Origin: Caldibacillus debilis DSM 16016
Lineage (GTDB): Bacteria; Bacillota; Bacilli; Bacillales; Caldibacillaceae
Direction of reading: 5' to 3'
DNA length: 58,466 nt
NCBI RefSeq assembly: GCF_000383875.1
Contig: NZ_KB912886.1
Coordinates: forward strand, 1-58,466
Under the pieces are notes generated by a model that was not told the DNA's origin, made no database searches, and saw nothing but the letters and a program-made list of their open reading frames with translations. A program made the position numbers and the translations under genes. Of the stretch, positions 22,625 to 32,296 are shown one piece after another; position 1 is the first letter of the stretch; each line of letters starts with the position of its first letter.

Positions 22625-22653
22625 TTGTAATTTTTCCATGGACTAACTATAAT
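22625..22653 (+). promoter_or_regulatory. ychF promoter
   Basis: TTGTAA (22625-22630), 17-bp spacer, perfect TATAAT (22648-22653), 62 bp before ychF. Confidence 0.75.
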
Positions 22654-22715
22654 GGGTAAAGACCGTTTGCAGGTGCTCTTTTTCATGTTTATTGAGGTTC
22701 GGATAGGAGTGAATC

Positions 22716-23819
22716 ATGATGGGATTGACAGCGGGGATCGTCGGTTTGCCGAATGTGGGGAAATCGACCCTTTTTAATGCCATTACCCAGGCCGGTGCGG
22801 AAGCGGCCAATTATCCTTTCTGTACGATCGATCCCAATGTCGGGATCGTTGAAGTCCCGGACCGGAGGCTGGACAAGCTGGCTGAAATGTTCCAGCCGCA
22901 AAGAAAGGTCCCCACAACCTTCGAATTTACCGATATTGCCGGCATTGTGAAAGGCGCGAGCAAGGGGGAAGGACTGGGGAACAAATTCCTTTCCCACATT
23001 CGCCAAGTGGATGCCATCTGCCATGTCGTCCGCTGTTTTGATGACGAGAACATCACCCATGTTTCCGGAAAGGTCGATCCCGTTTCCGACATCGAAACGA
23101 TCAATCTGGAACTGATATTGGCCGATCTGGAACTGGTCGACAAAAGGATCGCCAAAGTGGAAAAGCTGGCGAAACAAAAGGACAAAAAGGCGATGGCGGA
23201 ATTTGAAGTGTTGTCCATGCTGAAAGACGCCTTCGAAAAGGAGCTGCCCGCCAGGACGATCGAATTCAATGAAGAACAGCTGAAAATCGTGAAGGGCTAC
23301 CAATTGCTGACGATAAAGCCGGTCTTGTACGTGGCCAACGTCGGCGAAGATGATCTGTTGGATTCCGACGGAAACGAGTATGTCCGGCAAGTGAAGGCTT
23401 ACGCGGAAAAGGATCACGCCGAAGTTGTCGTCATCTGCGCAAAGATCGAGGCGGAAATCGCCGAATTGGACGGTGAAGAAAAATCATCCTTTTTAAAGGA
23501 GCTGGGCATTGAGCAGTCCGGTTTGGACCAGATGATTCAAAAGGCCTATCATTTGCTGGGGTTGGCCACCTTCTTCACGGCAGGTGCCCCGGAGGTAAGG
23601 GCGTGGACCTTCAAAAAGGGGATGACAGCCCCCCAGTGCGCCGGCATCATCCATTCCGATTTCGAAAAGGGCTTTATCCGGGCGGAAACCGTCTCCTATG
23701 AAGACTTGATGGCCTGCGGATCGATGGCTGCCGCCAGGGAAGCGGGAAAAGTCCGGCTGGAAGGAAAGGATTACCTCGTTCAGGACGGGGACATTATCCA
23801 TTTCCGTTTTAACGTTTGA
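22716..23819 (+). CDS. ychF: Redox-regulated ATPase YchF
   Basis: A 367-residue Obg-related P-loop protein that in other organisms hydrolyses ATP rather than GTP and associates with ribosomes. G1 GLPNVGKSTLFNAIT is near the N-terminus and DIAGIVKGASKGEGLGNKFL forms the G3/switch block. A coiled-coil insertion precedes the C-terminal TGS domain ending in QDGDIIHFRFNV. AGGAG precedes the ATG at 22716; a second ATG follows immediately, so the start is uncertain by one codon. Has its own promoter; the gene is monocistronic or leads into rpsF. Confidence 0.97.
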   Translation: MMGLTAGIVGLPNVGKSTLFNAITQAGAEAANYPFCTIDPNVGIVEVPDRRLDKLAEMFQPQRKVPTTFEFTDIAGIVKGASKGEGLGNKFLSHIRQVDAICHVVRCFDDENITHVSGKVDPVSDIETINLELILADLELVDKRIAKVEKLAKQKDKKAMAEFEVLSMLKDAFEKELPARTIEFNEEQLKIVKGYQLLTIKPVLYVANVGEDDLLDSDGNEYVRQVKAYAEKDHAEVVVICAKIEAEIAELDGEEKSSFLKELGIEQSGLDQMIQKAYHLLGLATFFTAGAPEVRAWTFKKGMTAPQCAGIIHSDFEKGFIRAETVSYEDLMACGSMAAAREAGKVRLEGKDYLVQDGDIIHFRFNV

Positions 23820-23847
23820 AAATGTCACCGCGGAACATCCCCTGAAA

Positions 23848-23872
23848 ATGTCAACCCCGGAAAAGTTGACAT
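23848..23872. repeat. Inverted repeat between ychF and rpsF
   Basis: ATGTCAAC and GTTGACAT form a perfect 8-bp stem over a 9-nt loop, followed by six A residues. It lacks the T run of a plus-strand terminator. On the minus strand the loop is T-rich, but no minus-strand gene needs it. Confidence 0.4.
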
Positions 23873-23954
23873 GAAAAAATCAATCCAAGGCTCGGGGCGG
23901 GGGCGTATGGCGGCAAAATTTTCGGCCGATCTTTTCATGGGCCGCCGCGAAATG

Positions 23955-23983
23955 TTGTATACCCGGGAACAATATGATATAAT
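23955..23983 (+). promoter_or_regulatory. rpsF-ssb-rpsR promoter
   Basis: TTGTAT (23955-23960), 17-bp spacer, TATAAT (23978-23983). The ~70-nt leader before rpsF folds a GAGTAAT/ATTGCTC hairpin; in other bacteria such leaders bind S6:S18 for autoregulation, but I cannot confirm the motif here. Confidence 0.8.
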
Positions 23984-24059
23984 GGTTAATCGTGAGTAAT
24001 GAGATATTGCTCCTTGCTCTTTTTATAAGAGCCTTATGTCCAAAAGGAGGTGAACGTCC

Positions 24060-24347
24060 GTGAGAAAATACGAGATTTTGTACATCATCCGTCCGGATAT
24101 TGATGAGGAAGGGAAAAAGACGCTCGTTGAACGTTTTGACAACGTTTTGAAAGAAAACGGCGCCGAAATCATTGAATCCAAAGAATGGGGAAGACGCCGC
24201 CTGGCTTATGAAATCAAAAAATACCGGGACGGCATTTACCACCTTATCAATCTCAGGTCGGAACCGAAAGCCGTTCAAGAATTCGATCGGCTGGCGAAAA
24301 TTAACGATGACATCATTCGGCACATGATCGTTAAACTGGAAGACTGA
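24060..24347 (+). CDS. rpsF: 30S ribosomal protein S6
   Basis: A 95-residue S6, which binds the platform of the 30S subunit as a heterodimer with S18. [17 protein letters not shown] and the [17 protein letters not shown] strand are typical. The start codon is GTG with AAAGGAGGTGA upstream. First gene of the rpsF-ssb-rpsR operon; a parS site separates it from ssb. Confidence 0.99.
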   Translation: MRKYEILYIIRPDIDEEGKKTLVERFDNVLKENGAEIIESKEWGRRRLAYEIKKYRDGIYHLINLRSEPKAVQEFDRLAKINDDIIRHMIVKLED

Positions 24348-24357
24348 GATCCGCAAA

Positions 24358-24373
24358 TGTTTCACGTGGAACA
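24358..24373. promoter_or_regulatory. parS: parS site between rpsF and ssb
   Basis: TGTTTCACGTGGAACA, one mismatch from a perfect palindrome and within the B. subtilis parS consensus; it lies just before the ssb ribosome site. Confidence 0.93.
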
Positions 24374-24397
24374 TTCCGAAGGAAGGAGTTGATTCTG

Positions 24398-24874
24398 ATG
24401 TTGAACCGGGTTGTTCTTGTCGGGCGGCTGACGAAGGATCCCGATCTGCGCTATACGCCCAACGGGATTCCCGTGGCTACTTTCACCCTGGCCGTGAACC
24501 GGACATACACGAACCGGCAAGGAGACAGGGAAACGGATTTTATTAATTGCGTCGTCTGGAGAAAGCAGGCGGAAAACGTCGCCAACTATTTGAAAAAAGG
24601 AAGTTTGGCGGGCGTCGACGGCCGGCTGCAGACAAGAAATTACGAAGCGCAAGACGGCAGGAGAGTGTATGTGACGGAAGTTGTGGCGGACAGCGTGCAA
24701 TTTTTGGAGCCGAGAGCCGTTTCCGCAAGCCGGGAAAGCTCGCAAAGCTTTGGCGACCCGTTCGGTTCCAGTCAGAATCAACCCAAGCCTTCGGATGACC
24801 CGTTTCGAAACGATGAGCCGTTTTTTGATGACGGCGAACCCATCGATGTTTCCGACGATGATTTGCCGTTCTAA
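24398..24874 (+). CDS. ssb: Single-stranded DNA-binding protein SsbA
   Basis: A 158-residue SSB. The OB fold spans ~1-105 ([39 protein letters not shown]-like core, [18 protein letters not shown]). A short acidic linker leads to the C-terminal peptide ISDDDLPF-type tip, here DVSDDDLPF, which recruits replication and repair partners. A TTG lies 9 nt upstream in frame, but the ATG at 24398 is 9 nt after GGAAGGAG and matches B. subtilis SsbA. It is co-transcribed with the S6 and S18 genes. Confidence 0.98.
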   Translation: MLNRVVLVGRLTKDPDLRYTPNGIPVATFTLAVNRTYTNRQGDRETDFINCVVWRKQAENVANYLKKGSLAGVDGRLQTRNYEAQDGRRVYVTEVVADSVQFLEPRAVSASRESSQSFGDPFGSSQNQPKPSDDPFRNDEPFFDDGEPIDVSDDDLPF

Positions 24875-24904
24875 AACAATCCTGAGAAAAGGGGTGAACA
24901 GAGC

Positions 24905-25141
24905 ATGGCAGCCCGAAAAGCGCGCGCGAAACGGAAAAAGGTTTGCTATTTTACGGCGAACGGAATCACCTACATTGACTATAAAGACGTCGATCTTTTG
25001 AAGAAATTCATTTCCGAACGGGGAAAGATCTTGCCCCGCCGTGTGACCGGAACGAGCGCGAAATATCAAAGAATGCTGACGAAAGCCATCAAAAGGGCAC
25101 GGCAAATGGCGCTTCTTCCGTATGTTGCGGATGACAAATAA
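24905..25141 (+). CDS. rpsR: 30S ribosomal protein S18
   Basis: A 78-residue S18, binding partner of S6. [20 protein letters not shown] and [14 protein letters not shown] are diagnostic. AAAGGGGTGA lies upstream of the ATG. Last gene of the operon, closed by a terminator. Confidence 0.99.
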   Translation: MAARKARAKRKKVCYFTANGITYIDYKDVDLLKKFISERGKILPRRVTGTSAKYQRMLTKAIKRARQMALLPYVADDK

Positions 25142-25173
25142 TCCGTGGAACGGCGTCCGAGCCGTTTGGAACC

Positions 25174-25207
25174 AAGCTGACTCCACTTGATCAAGAGTCA
25201 GCTTTTT
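25174..25207 (+). terminator. Terminator after rpsR
   Basis: AAGCTGACTC pairs with GAGTCAGCTT over an 11-nt loop, followed by T residues. Confidence 0.92.
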
Positions 25208-25269
25208 CATTTGCCGAAAATGTGGAAACCCGCCGGAATGGAAATGGGAAAGGGCATTCCATAATGAGC

Positions 25270-25298
25270 TTGAAGGAGTATAATAATATCGATAAAAT
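25270..25298 (+). promoter_or_regulatory. yybS promoter
   Basis: TTGAAG (25270-25275), 17-bp spacer, TAAAAT (25293-25298), about 75 bp before yybS. An overlapping TATAAT at 25279 lacks a good -35. Confidence 0.55.
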
Positions 25299-25371
25299 AA
25301 AAAACATACTCCTTTTCAGTCACTTTCATTGAAAAAGATTTTTCTGCCGGATAGATAAATGAGGTGTTCCA

Positions 25372-26310
25372 GTGAAAACGAAACAGATTGCCGAAGGCGC
25401 CTTATGTTTGGCCTTTTACGCTTTGCTTGTCTTCCTGTTTGTCTATCTCCCCGTGGTCGGGACGATCGCAACTTTTTTCTCTGCGGTTCCTTTCATCTAT
25501 TTGACGGCGAAGTACGGCTGGAAATTCGGGGGATTCTTTTTCCTCGGATCCCTCGCGGTATCCTTTATGATCGGTTCATTTGCGTCCCTTCCGGTCACTG
25601 TCCTGTTCGGCTTGACCGGTACGGTTGCCGGCTGGACGATCCATGCGAAAAAGGGGCGCGGCGTCATCTTTGCCTGTTCCGTGCTTGCGTTTTTATTGAA
25701 TCTCATCGCCCAATACGCGGCCGCGGCCGTTTTCTTCCATTGGAATGCGATTGAGGAAATGAAGGATATGATCGACGAATCGGTGGAAATGACGGAGAAA
25801 ATCATGCGGGCAACGGGACAGAATATGGATGATGCCCAATACGACCAGCTTCTGCAATTGTCCCAATTGTTTTCGGTGCTTCTTCCTTCCTTTTTCGTCA
25901 TCATTTCGGCGGCCATGGTGCTGATCATCCAATGGGTTTCTTTTCCGGCGGTCCGAAGGATGGGAATCGAGATCCCTAAGGCCGTTCCCTTCCGGGAATT
26001 GAGCTTCCCGAAAAGCATCATCTGGTATTATTTGGCCGTACTGGTCCTTTCCCTTTTTGTGGAGACGGATGCAAGTTCTTTTCTTTATCAGGCGGTAACG
26101 AACCTTTCATACATCTTGCAATTGGTTTTTACCGTACAGGGCGCCGCCTTTCTTTTCTTTTTCTTTCATGCGCGGAAAGTATCCAAGGCCGTCCCGGCGG
26201 TATTGACGATCCTTTGCCTTTTAAATCCCTTGTTTTTGTTGATTCTGCGCATTGTGGGGATCATGGATCTCGGATTCGATTTGCGGTCGAAAATCAGACC
26301 GCAGAGGTGA
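25372..26310 (+). CDS. yybS: DUF2232 membrane protein YybS
   Basis: A 312-residue integral membrane protein of the YybS family. About eight hydrophobic segments can be seen, with a charged extracytoplasmic or cytoplasmic loop around residues 125-165. The start is GTG behind GAGGTG. The yybS-gdpP-rplI-dnaB order is the Bacillus order. No enzymatic motif is visible. Its position with gdpP suggests, but does not show, a link to cyclic-di-AMP or envelope physiology. Confidence 0.9.
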   Translation: MKTKQIAEGALCLAFYALLVFLFVYLPVVGTIATFFSAVPFIYLTAKYGWKFGGFFFLGSLAVSFMIGSFASLPVTVLFGLTGTVAGWTIHAKKGRGVIFACSVLAFLLNLIAQYAAAAVFFHWNAIEEMKDMIDESVEMTEKIMRATGQNMDDAQYDQLLQLSQLFSVLLPSFFVIISAAMVLIIQWVSFPAVRRMGIEIPKAVPFRELSFPKSIIWYYLAVLVLSLFVETDASSFLYQAVTNLSYILQLVFTVQGAAFLFFFFHARKVSKAVPAVLTILCLLNPLFLLILRIVGIMDLGFDLRSKIRPQR

Positions 26311-26432
26311 CGGGAGGAATGGCGGCCTCTCGGGCCGAAGGCCGGCAAAAGACGAAGGGAGGCCGTCTGCCGGCAAAATCGATCGCCGGATTCCTTTTAT
26401 CTCTTTTGAAAGCATTTTAGGAGTTGGAACAT

Positions 26433-28403
26433 ATGCCTTCATTATTACGAAAAAGCCAAATTCGCATGCTGATTTTCGCCCAGTCCCTGGCGATGTTCAG
26501 TTTTTTCCTTTTCTTCGCCTTCGACCGATGGGCAGTCAGCGCCGCAGGGTTCATCCTGTATCTCCTTTTCGCATATCTTCTGCTGAAACGGGACAGATGG
26601 TACCGGAAAGAAGTGGAAGAATATATTTCCGTGCTTTCCTACCGACTGAAAAAAGTCGGCGAGGAAGCCTTGCTGGAAATGCCGATCGGCATCCTGCTGA
26701 TTAACGACGATTACGATATCGAATGGGCGAATCCGTACATGGCTTCCTGCTTCAAGGAAGAATCTTTGGTGGGCCGTTCGCTGTATGACGTGGCGGACGA
26801 TTTGATCCCGCTCCTGAAAAAAGAAGAGGAAACGGGAACGGTTGATTTATCGGGCCGGAAGTATAAGGTGATTTATAAAAAGGAAGAAAGGCTGCTTTAC
26901 TTCTTCGATATCACCGAACAGGCTGCCCTGGAAAAAATGTACCAGGAAGAAAAGCCGGTCATCGGCATCATCTTTTTGGACAATTACGATGAAGTCACCC
27001 AGGCGATGGATGACCAGGAACGGGGAAGCTTAAACAACCGGATCGCTTCCTTGTTGAATGAATGGGCCCAGGATCAGGGTGTTTTCCTGAAACGGGTTTC
27101 CTCCGACCGCTATGTCGCCTTTCTTAACGAAAAGATCCTGGCGAACCTGGAGGAAAACAAATTTTCCATCCTGGACTTCGTAAGGGAATCCACTTCCAAA
27201 AACAAAACCCCCATCACATTAAGCATCGGCATCGGTTCCGGCGTTTCCTCCCTGCCCGAATTGGGGGTGCTCGCCCAGTCAAGTCTGGACTTGGCCCTCG
27301 GACGGGGCGGGGATCAAGCGGCGATCAAACTTCCCAACGGTCGGGTGAAGTTTTACGGGGGAAAAACGAATCCGATGGAGAAGCGGACGCGGGTAAGGGC
27401 GCGGGTCATTTCCCACGCCTTGCGGGAATTGATCCTGGAAAGTTCGCGCATCTTCATTATGGGCCACAAATACCCCGACATGGACGCCATGGGGGCATCC
27501 ATCGGTCTGTTAAATATTGCCCGCATGAATAATAAGGAAGCATATGTTATACTAGATGAACAGAAAATCGATTCGGGCGTGCGAAAATTGCTGGCGGACA
27601 TCAAACAGCATCCCGAGCTCGGGCCCAGGCTGATTTCTCCCGAGAGGGCGCTGGACATCATCGAGCAAAAATCCCTTTTGATCGTTGTCGACACCCATAA
27701 ACCGTCCCTTGTCATCGAAGAAAAACTGGCCCACCGGATCGACAGGATCGTCGTCATCGACCACCACCGGAGAAGCGAGGAATTTTTCAAAAATCCGTTG
27801 CTCGTCTATATGGAACCTTATGCCTCATCCACTTCGGAACTGGTTACCGAAATTTTGGAATACCAGCCCAATCCGAAAATCGAAATGCTGGAAGCGACGG
27901 CCCTGTTGGCGGGGATTATCGTCGATACGAAGAGCTTTACCTTGAGGACGGGATCAAGGACCTTCGACGCCGCTTCCTTTCTCCGCTCGAAGGGTGCCGA
28001 TACGATCCTGGTCCAGAAATACTTTAAAGAAGACGTGGAATCGTATTTGAAACGGGCGAGATTGATCGAAAAGGCCAAGTTTTACCCCCGGGGCATCGCC
28101 GTGGCCAAAGGGGATCCTTCCGTACGATACAGCCAGGTTCTGATCGCCCAGACCGCCGATACGCTGCTGATGATGGAAGATGTGGACGCGTCCTTTGTCA
28201 TTTCCGAACGGTCCGATCAAACGGTTGCCATCAGCGCCCGTTCCCTCGGAAAAATCAATGTGCAGCTTATCATGGAACAGCTGGACGGCGGGGGCCACTT
28301 GACGAACGCGGCCACCCAACTCCACGATGTTTCCGTGGACGAAGCGGAAAAAATGCTGCTGAAAGCGATCGATGATTATTTTGAAGGGGGAAAGCAGGAA
28401 TGA
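26433..28403 (+). CDS. gdpP: Cyclic-di-AMP phosphodiesterase GdpP
   Basis: A 656-residue membrane-anchored phosphodiesterase that hydrolyses c-di-AMP to pApA. Two N-terminal transmembrane helices (~10-52) are followed by a degenerate PAS domain, a degenerate GGDEF domain (signature reads SSDRY), and the DHH/DHHA1 catalytic domains with [11 protein letters not shown] (~344-354), DTHKPS, DHHRR (~443) and [13 protein letters not shown] lies 9 nt upstream in frame, but GGAG is spaced for the ATG at 26433, so that start is preferred. Its last codons overlap rplI as ATGA. Confidence 0.97.
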   Translation: MPSLLRKSQIRMLIFAQSLAMFSFFLFFAFDRWAVSAAGFILYLLFAYLLLKRDRWYRKEVEEYISVLSYRLKKVGEEALLEMPIGILLINDDYDIEWANPYMASCFKEESLVGRSLYDVADDLIPLLKKEEETGTVDLSGRKYKVIYKKEERLLYFFDITEQAALEKMYQEEKPVIGIIFLDNYDEVTQAMDDQERGSLNNRIASLLNEWAQDQGVFLKRVSSDRYVAFLNEKILANLEENKFSILDFVRESTSKNKTPITLSIGIGSGVSSLPELGVLAQSSLDLALGRGGDQAAIKLPNGRVKFYGGKTNPMEKRTRVRARVISHALRELILESSRIFIMGHKYPDMDAMGASIGLLNIARMNNKEAYVILDEQKIDSGVRKLLADIKQHPELGPRLISPERALDIIEQKSLLIVVDTHKPSLVIEEKLAHRIDRIVVIDHHRRSEEFFKNPLLVYMEPYASSTSELVTEILEYQPNPKIEMLEATALLAGIIVDTKSFTLRTGSRTFDAASFLRSKGADTILVQKYFKEDVESYLKRARLIEKAKFYPRGIAVAKGDPSVRYSQVLIAQTADTLLMMEDVDASFVISERSDQTVAISARSLGKINVQLIMEQLDGGGHLTNAATQLHDVSVDEAEKMLLKAIDDYFEGGKQE

Positions 28404-28852
28404 AGGTCATTTTTTTGAAAGACGTGAAAGGCAAAGGAAAAAAGGGAGAAGTGAAAAACGTGGCGGACGGCTACGCCCAAAACTACCTCATTAAAAACGG
28501 GCTGGCCGTTGAAGCGACGGAAGCGAATCTGAAAACATGGGAAGCGAAAAAGAGGAAAGAGCAAAAATTGGCTGAACAGGAATTGGAAGAAGCGAAAAAA
28601 TTAAAAGAAACCTTGGAGAAGCTCACGGTGGAATTGAAGGCGAAGGCGGGCGAAGGCGGAAGGTTGTTCGGCTCCATCACCTCCAAACAGATTGCAGAGC
28701 ATTTGGAAGGGGAAAAGGGGATCAAAATCGATAAAAGGAAGATCGATTTAAAGGAACCGATCCGTTCTTTAGGCTATACAAAGGTTCCGGTCAAGCTCCA
28801 TCCCCAGGTGACGGCCGAACTGAAGATCCATATCCGGGAAGAAAGCGAATAA
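28400..28852 (+). CDS. rplI: 50S ribosomal protein L9
   Basis: A 150-residue L9. [25 protein letters not shown] is the N-terminal RNA-binding domain signature; a long central helix (~40-75) joins it to the C-terminal domain. The ATG overlaps the gdpP stop codon (ATGA), giving coupled translation, and the ribosome site GGGGGAAAGCAGGA lies within gdpP. Confidence 0.99.
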   Translation: MKVIFLKDVKGKGKKGEVKNVADGYAQNYLIKNGLAVEATEANLKTWEAKKRKEQKLAEQELEEAKKLKETLEKLTVELKAKAGEGGRLFGSITSKQIAEHLEGEKGIKIDKRKIDLKEPIRSLGYTKVPVKLHPQVTAELKIHIREESE

Positions 28853-28908
28853 GGGACGGACCGGTTCCGGATGCCTTATGGCTGCAAGGGGTTCTTGGGC
28901 ATACAAAA

Positions 28909-29012
28909 ATTACTTCGCAAAAAGGCCGGTTTCGAATAAGTGGATTCGACGGGCTGAAAAACGTCATTTGTTTACTTCGCAATAAAACCGGTTCCGAATA
29001 CCATGGATGCAC
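28909..29012. repeat. Imperfect direct repeat upstream of dnaB
   Basis: Two copies of about 40 bp, at 28909-28951 and 28973-29016. Each begins TTACTTCGCAA, then an A-rich spacer, CCGGTT, CGAATA, TGGAT and ACGGG. They fill most of the 176-bp rplI-dnaB gap. The function is unknown; they could be a local duplication or paired protein sites. Confidence 0.6.
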
Positions 29013-29028
29013 GGGGGTAGCCTGAGAA

Positions 29029-30393
29029 ATGAACGATCTTTTAATCGACCGCACACCTCCTCAAAACATAGAAGCGGAGCAAGCCGTTTTGGGGGCCATC
29101 TTCCTCGAGCCGGAGTCCATCCATATTGCCGCGGAACGGCTGCTTCCCGAAGATTTTTACCGCACCGCCCACCAAATCATCTTTCAGACCATGCTCAAGC
29201 TCCATGACCAGGGGAAGGCTGTCGATATCATTACCGTCACCGAAGAACTGGCCGCCGCCAAACAGCTGGAAGCGGCCGGCGGGGTATCCTATCTGACCGA
29301 TTTGGCCGCTTCCGTCCCCACCGCGGCAAACATCGATTACTACGCCGGGATCGTCCAGGAAAAGTCCTTGCTGCGCCGGCTGATCCGCGCCGCATCGACG
29401 ATCGCCCAGGAAGGATACACCCGGGAAGACGATGTGGAAGATCTGCTGGCCGATGCGGAACGAAGGATCCTCGAAGTTTCCCAACGGAGGAATGTCGGCT
29501 CCTTTCAAAATATACGGGACGTGCTCGTCCGCACCTACGATAAAATCGAAAAACTGCATAACCGGAAAGGGGACATCACCGGGATCCCGACCGGGTTTAT
29601 CGAATTGGACCGGATGACGGCGGGGCTGCAAAAAAACGATTTGATCATCGTCGCCGCCAGGCCGTCGGTCGGGAAGACCGCCTTCGCCCTCAATATCGCC
29701 CAAAACGTGGCGACGAAAACGGATGAAAATGTGGCGATATTTTCGTTGGAAATGGGGGCGGAGCAGCTGGTGATGCGGATGCTCTGCTCGGAAGGCAACA
29801 TCAATTCGCAAAATTTGCGGACGGGCCGGCTGACGGACGAAGATTGGAAAAAATTGACCATGGCGATGGGGAGCTTGTCCAATGCGGGAATTTTTATCGA
29901 TGACACCCCGGCGATCCGGGTTTCCGAAATCCGGGCCAAATGCCGCCGGTTGAAGCAGGAACACGGCTTGGGCCTGGTGATCATCGACTATTTGCAATTG
30001 ATCCAGGGCAGCGGGCGGGTCAAGGAAAACCGCCAACAGGAAGTCTCGGAAATCTCCCGGTCGTTGAAGGCCCTTGCCCGGGAACTGGAAGTGCCCGTCA
30101 TCGCCCTTTCCCAGTTGTCCAGGGGAGTCGAACAGCGGCAGGACAAACGTCCGATGATGTCGGACATCCGGGAGTCGGGAAGCATCGAGCAAGACGCGGA
30201 TATTGTCGCCTTCCTGTACCGGGACGATTATTACAACAAGGATTCCGAAAATAAAAATATCATCGAGATCATCATCGCCAAGCAGAGAAACGGTCCGGTC
30301 GGCACCATCCAATTGGCCTTCGCCAAGGAATACAATAAGTTCGTCAACCTCGACCGCCGTTATGAGGAGGCCTCCATTCCCCCGGGGGCTTAA
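29029..30393 (+). CDS. dnaB: Replicative DNA helicase DnaB (DnaC in B. subtilis)
   Basis: A 454-residue hexameric 5'-3' replicative helicase. The N-terminal domain (IEAEQAVLGAIFLEPESI) contacts primase, a linker helix follows, and the RecA-like domain has Walker A RPSVGKTAF, Walker B VIIDYLQLI and the arginine-containing C-terminal motif. GGGGGTAG precedes the ATG. Its own terminator follows, so purA is transcribed separately. Confidence 0.98.
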   Translation: MNDLLIDRTPPQNIEAEQAVLGAIFLEPESIHIAAERLLPEDFYRTAHQIIFQTMLKLHDQGKAVDIITVTEELAAAKQLEAAGGVSYLTDLAASVPTAANIDYYAGIVQEKSLLRRLIRAASTIAQEGYTREDDVEDLLADAERRILEVSQRRNVGSFQNIRDVLVRTYDKIEKLHNRKGDITGIPTGFIELDRMTAGLQKNDLIIVAARPSVGKTAFALNIAQNVATKTDENVAIFSLEMGAEQLVMRMLCSEGNINSQNLRTGRLTDEDWKKLTMAMGSLSNAGIFIDDTPAIRVSEIRAKCRRLKQEHGLGLVIIDYLQLIQGSGRVKENRQQEVSEISRSLKALARELEVPVIALSQLSRGVEQRQDKRPMMSDIRESGSIEQDADIVAFLYRDDYYNKDSENKNIIEIIIAKQRNGPVGTIQLAFAKEYNKFVNLDRRYEEASIPPGA

Positions 30394-30402
30394 TGCATAC
30401 AT

Positions 30403-30429
30403 CCGTTGGATTTTTCCAACGGGTTTTTT
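30403..30429 (+). terminator. Terminator after dnaB
   Basis: CCGTTGGA pairs with TCCAACGG over a four-T loop, followed by six T residues, 10 bp after the stop codon. Confidence 0.9.
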
Positions 30430-30464
30430 GTTTTTGGCCGGCAGAACCCGGACCGCCGTCGAAT

Positions 30465-30509
30465 AAATACGAACATTTGACCCATAATATCCATATATTG
30501 TTCGTTTGT
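30465..30509. promoter_or_regulatory. Paired PurBoxes (PurR operator) of purA
   Basis: AAATACGAACATT (30465-30477) and, inverted, ATTGTTCGTTTGT (30497-30509) each carry the CGAAC core of the Bacillus PurBox. The two face each other about 19 bp apart and end just upstream of the purA -35, the arrangement PurR uses to repress purine genes in B. subtilis. Confidence 0.75.
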
Positions 30510-30513
30510 GATA

Positions 30514-30541
30514 TTGACTTTCCCGGGGCGGGTGGTAAACT
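30514..30541 (+). promoter_or_regulatory. purA promoter
   Basis: TTGACT (30514-30519), 16-bp spacer, TAAACT (30536-30541), followed by a ~127-nt leader with no recognised riboswitch. Confidence 0.65.
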
Positions 30542-30668
30542 ATTCATGTCGAGAGGATCCGAAAAAATGCCTTGCAAGGCCGCGGAAAAATCTCCCGTTT
30601 ATCGGAAGGAAGGAACGCCGGACCGTGAAAGGGCGCTTGGAAATTTAAAATTTTGAAGGGGTGCAAAA

Positions 30669-31955
30669 ATGACTTCAGTCGTCGTTGTCGGAACCCAATG
30701 GGGCGATGAAGGAAAGGGAAAGATTACCGATTTTTTGGCGGAAAGGGCCGATGTCATCGTCCGTTATCAGGGCGGGGACAATGCGGGCCATACGATCCGG
30801 TTTCAGGGAAAAACCTTGAAGCTTCACCTCATTCCTTCGGGGATTTGTTATCCCGACAAATTATGCGTCATCGGCAACGGGGTTGTCATCAATCCGAAAA
30901 CATTGATCAATGAGCTGGAATATCTCAAGAAGGAAAATATTCCGGCGAACCGGCTGCGGATCAGCAATCGGGCCCATCTGATCATGCCTTACCATCTTCT
31001 TTTGGATGAACTGGAAGAAAAAAGCAAGGGCGCATCCCAAGTCGGAACGACAAAAAAAGGGATCGGGCCCGCATACACGGACAAAATTTCCCGCAACGGA
31101 ATCCGGATGATCGACCTGCTGGACAAAGAAACCTTCTATGAAAAGCTGAGCCGGCAAATCGAGGCCAAAAACCGGCTGCTCGAAAGATTATACGGCGCCG
31201 AAGGGTTCTCCTTGCGAGAGGTCTTTGAAGAATATTACGAATACGGACAAAAACTGAAAGAATATGTTTGTGACACCTCCAAATTGATCAATGAGGAGAT
31301 GGAAAAGGGAAAACGGGTTCTTTTTGAAGGGGCCCAAGGCACGATGCTGGATATCGACCACGGGACCTATCCCTATGTCACCTCCTCAAATCCGGTGGCG
31401 GCCGGGGCGGCGGCCGGCGCCGGGGTCGGGCCCGGCAAAATCAATGAAGTGGTTGGCGTGGCAAAAGCCTACACGACCAGGGTGGGAGAGGGCCCTTTTC
31501 CGACGGAGATCACCGGAAAGACGGCCGAGGCCATTCGCGAGGCGGGACGGGAATACGGGACGACAACGGGAAGGCCGAGAAGGATCGGCTGGTTTGACTG
31601 CGTCGTCGTAAAGCATGCGAAAAGGGTGAACGGCATTACCGCATTGTCTTTGAATTCCGTCGACGTCCTGACCGGCATTGATCCCGTAAAAATCGCCGTG
31701 GCCTATGAATACAAAGGGCGGCGAATGGACGAATTTCCGGCGAGCCTGAAACAGCTGTCGGAATGCGAACCGGTATACGAAGAACTTCCCGGCTGGACGG
31801 AAGATCTGTCCGGATGCCGTTCCTTGGAAGAACTGCCGGAAAACGCGAGAAGATATATCGAACGCATTTCGGAATTAACCGGCATTCCCTTGGCCATTTT
31901 TTCGACAGGCCCCGACCGGGCTCAGACGAATGTTGTAAAAAAAATCTTCAAATAA
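30669..31955 (+). CDS. purA: Adenylosuccinate synthetase
   Basis: A 428-residue PurA, which joins IMP and aspartate with GTP to make adenylosuccinate, the committed step to AMP. The N-terminal [17 protein letters not shown] with catalytic Asp, GDNAGHT, the [10 protein letters not shown] loop, and the [19 protein letters not shown] block are all intact. GAAGGGGTG precedes the ATG. It is controlled from a promoter with PurBoxes and closed by a strong terminator. Confidence 0.99.
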   Translation: MTSVVVVGTQWGDEGKGKITDFLAERADVIVRYQGGDNAGHTIRFQGKTLKLHLIPSGICYPDKLCVIGNGVVINPKTLINELEYLKKENIPANRLRISNRAHLIMPYHLLLDELEEKSKGASQVGTTKKGIGPAYTDKISRNGIRMIDLLDKETFYEKLSRQIEAKNRLLERLYGAEGFSLREVFEEYYEYGQKLKEYVCDTSKLINEEMEKGKRVLFEGAQGTMLDIDHGTYPYVTSSNPVAAGAAAGAGVGPGKINEVVGVAKAYTTRVGEGPFPTEITGKTAEAIREAGREYGTTTGRPRRIGWFDCVVVKHAKRVNGITALSLNSVDVLTGIDPVKIAVAYEYKGRRMDEFPASLKQLSECEPVYEELPGWTEDLSGCRSLEELPENARRYIERISELTGIPLAIFSTGPDRAQTNVVKKIFK

Positions 31956-31960
31956 AGGGA

Positions 31961-31999
31961 AAAACTGCCTGGTGCATGGTTCACACCGGGCAGTTTTTT
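31961..31999 (+). terminator. Terminator after purA
   Basis: AAACTGCC...GGTG pairs with CACC...GGGCAGTTT, then a T run. Confidence 0.92.
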
Positions 32000-32047
32000 A
32001 TGGAAATTAATAAAGAAAATATATTCATGTAAAGAAAGGAAACAAAA

Positions 32048-32064
32048 TGTAATATAAATGTAAT
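32048..32064 (+). promoter_or_regulatory. WalR (YycF) binding box
   Basis: TGTAAT-N5-TGTAAT exactly matches the TGTWAH-N5-TGTWAH WalR consensus. It lies 232 bp before the M23 peptidase, with a TATAAT at 32180-32185 between them that lacks a -35, as expected for an activated promoter. A second, one-mismatch box overlaps that -10 (TGTAAA-N5-GGTTAT, about 32166-32182). Confidence 0.65.
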
Positions 32065-32296
32065 ATTTTTATCCTCCGTGAAAAGATAAAAGGCGAGAAG
32101 GAACGGTTATTAAACATTGAAACTGGGAAAATAGAAACAATAAATCGTCACGCAGGCCGGATTTTGTAAAAATATGGTTATAATTATACATTTGCTTTAC
32201 AAAATGAAAACGAACAAGCTGTACGGAAGGAATTTGTGGTACATTTAAAAAAACAGTATTTTTAGAGAGTTTCAGATTATTTTGGGAGGAAAAAGA

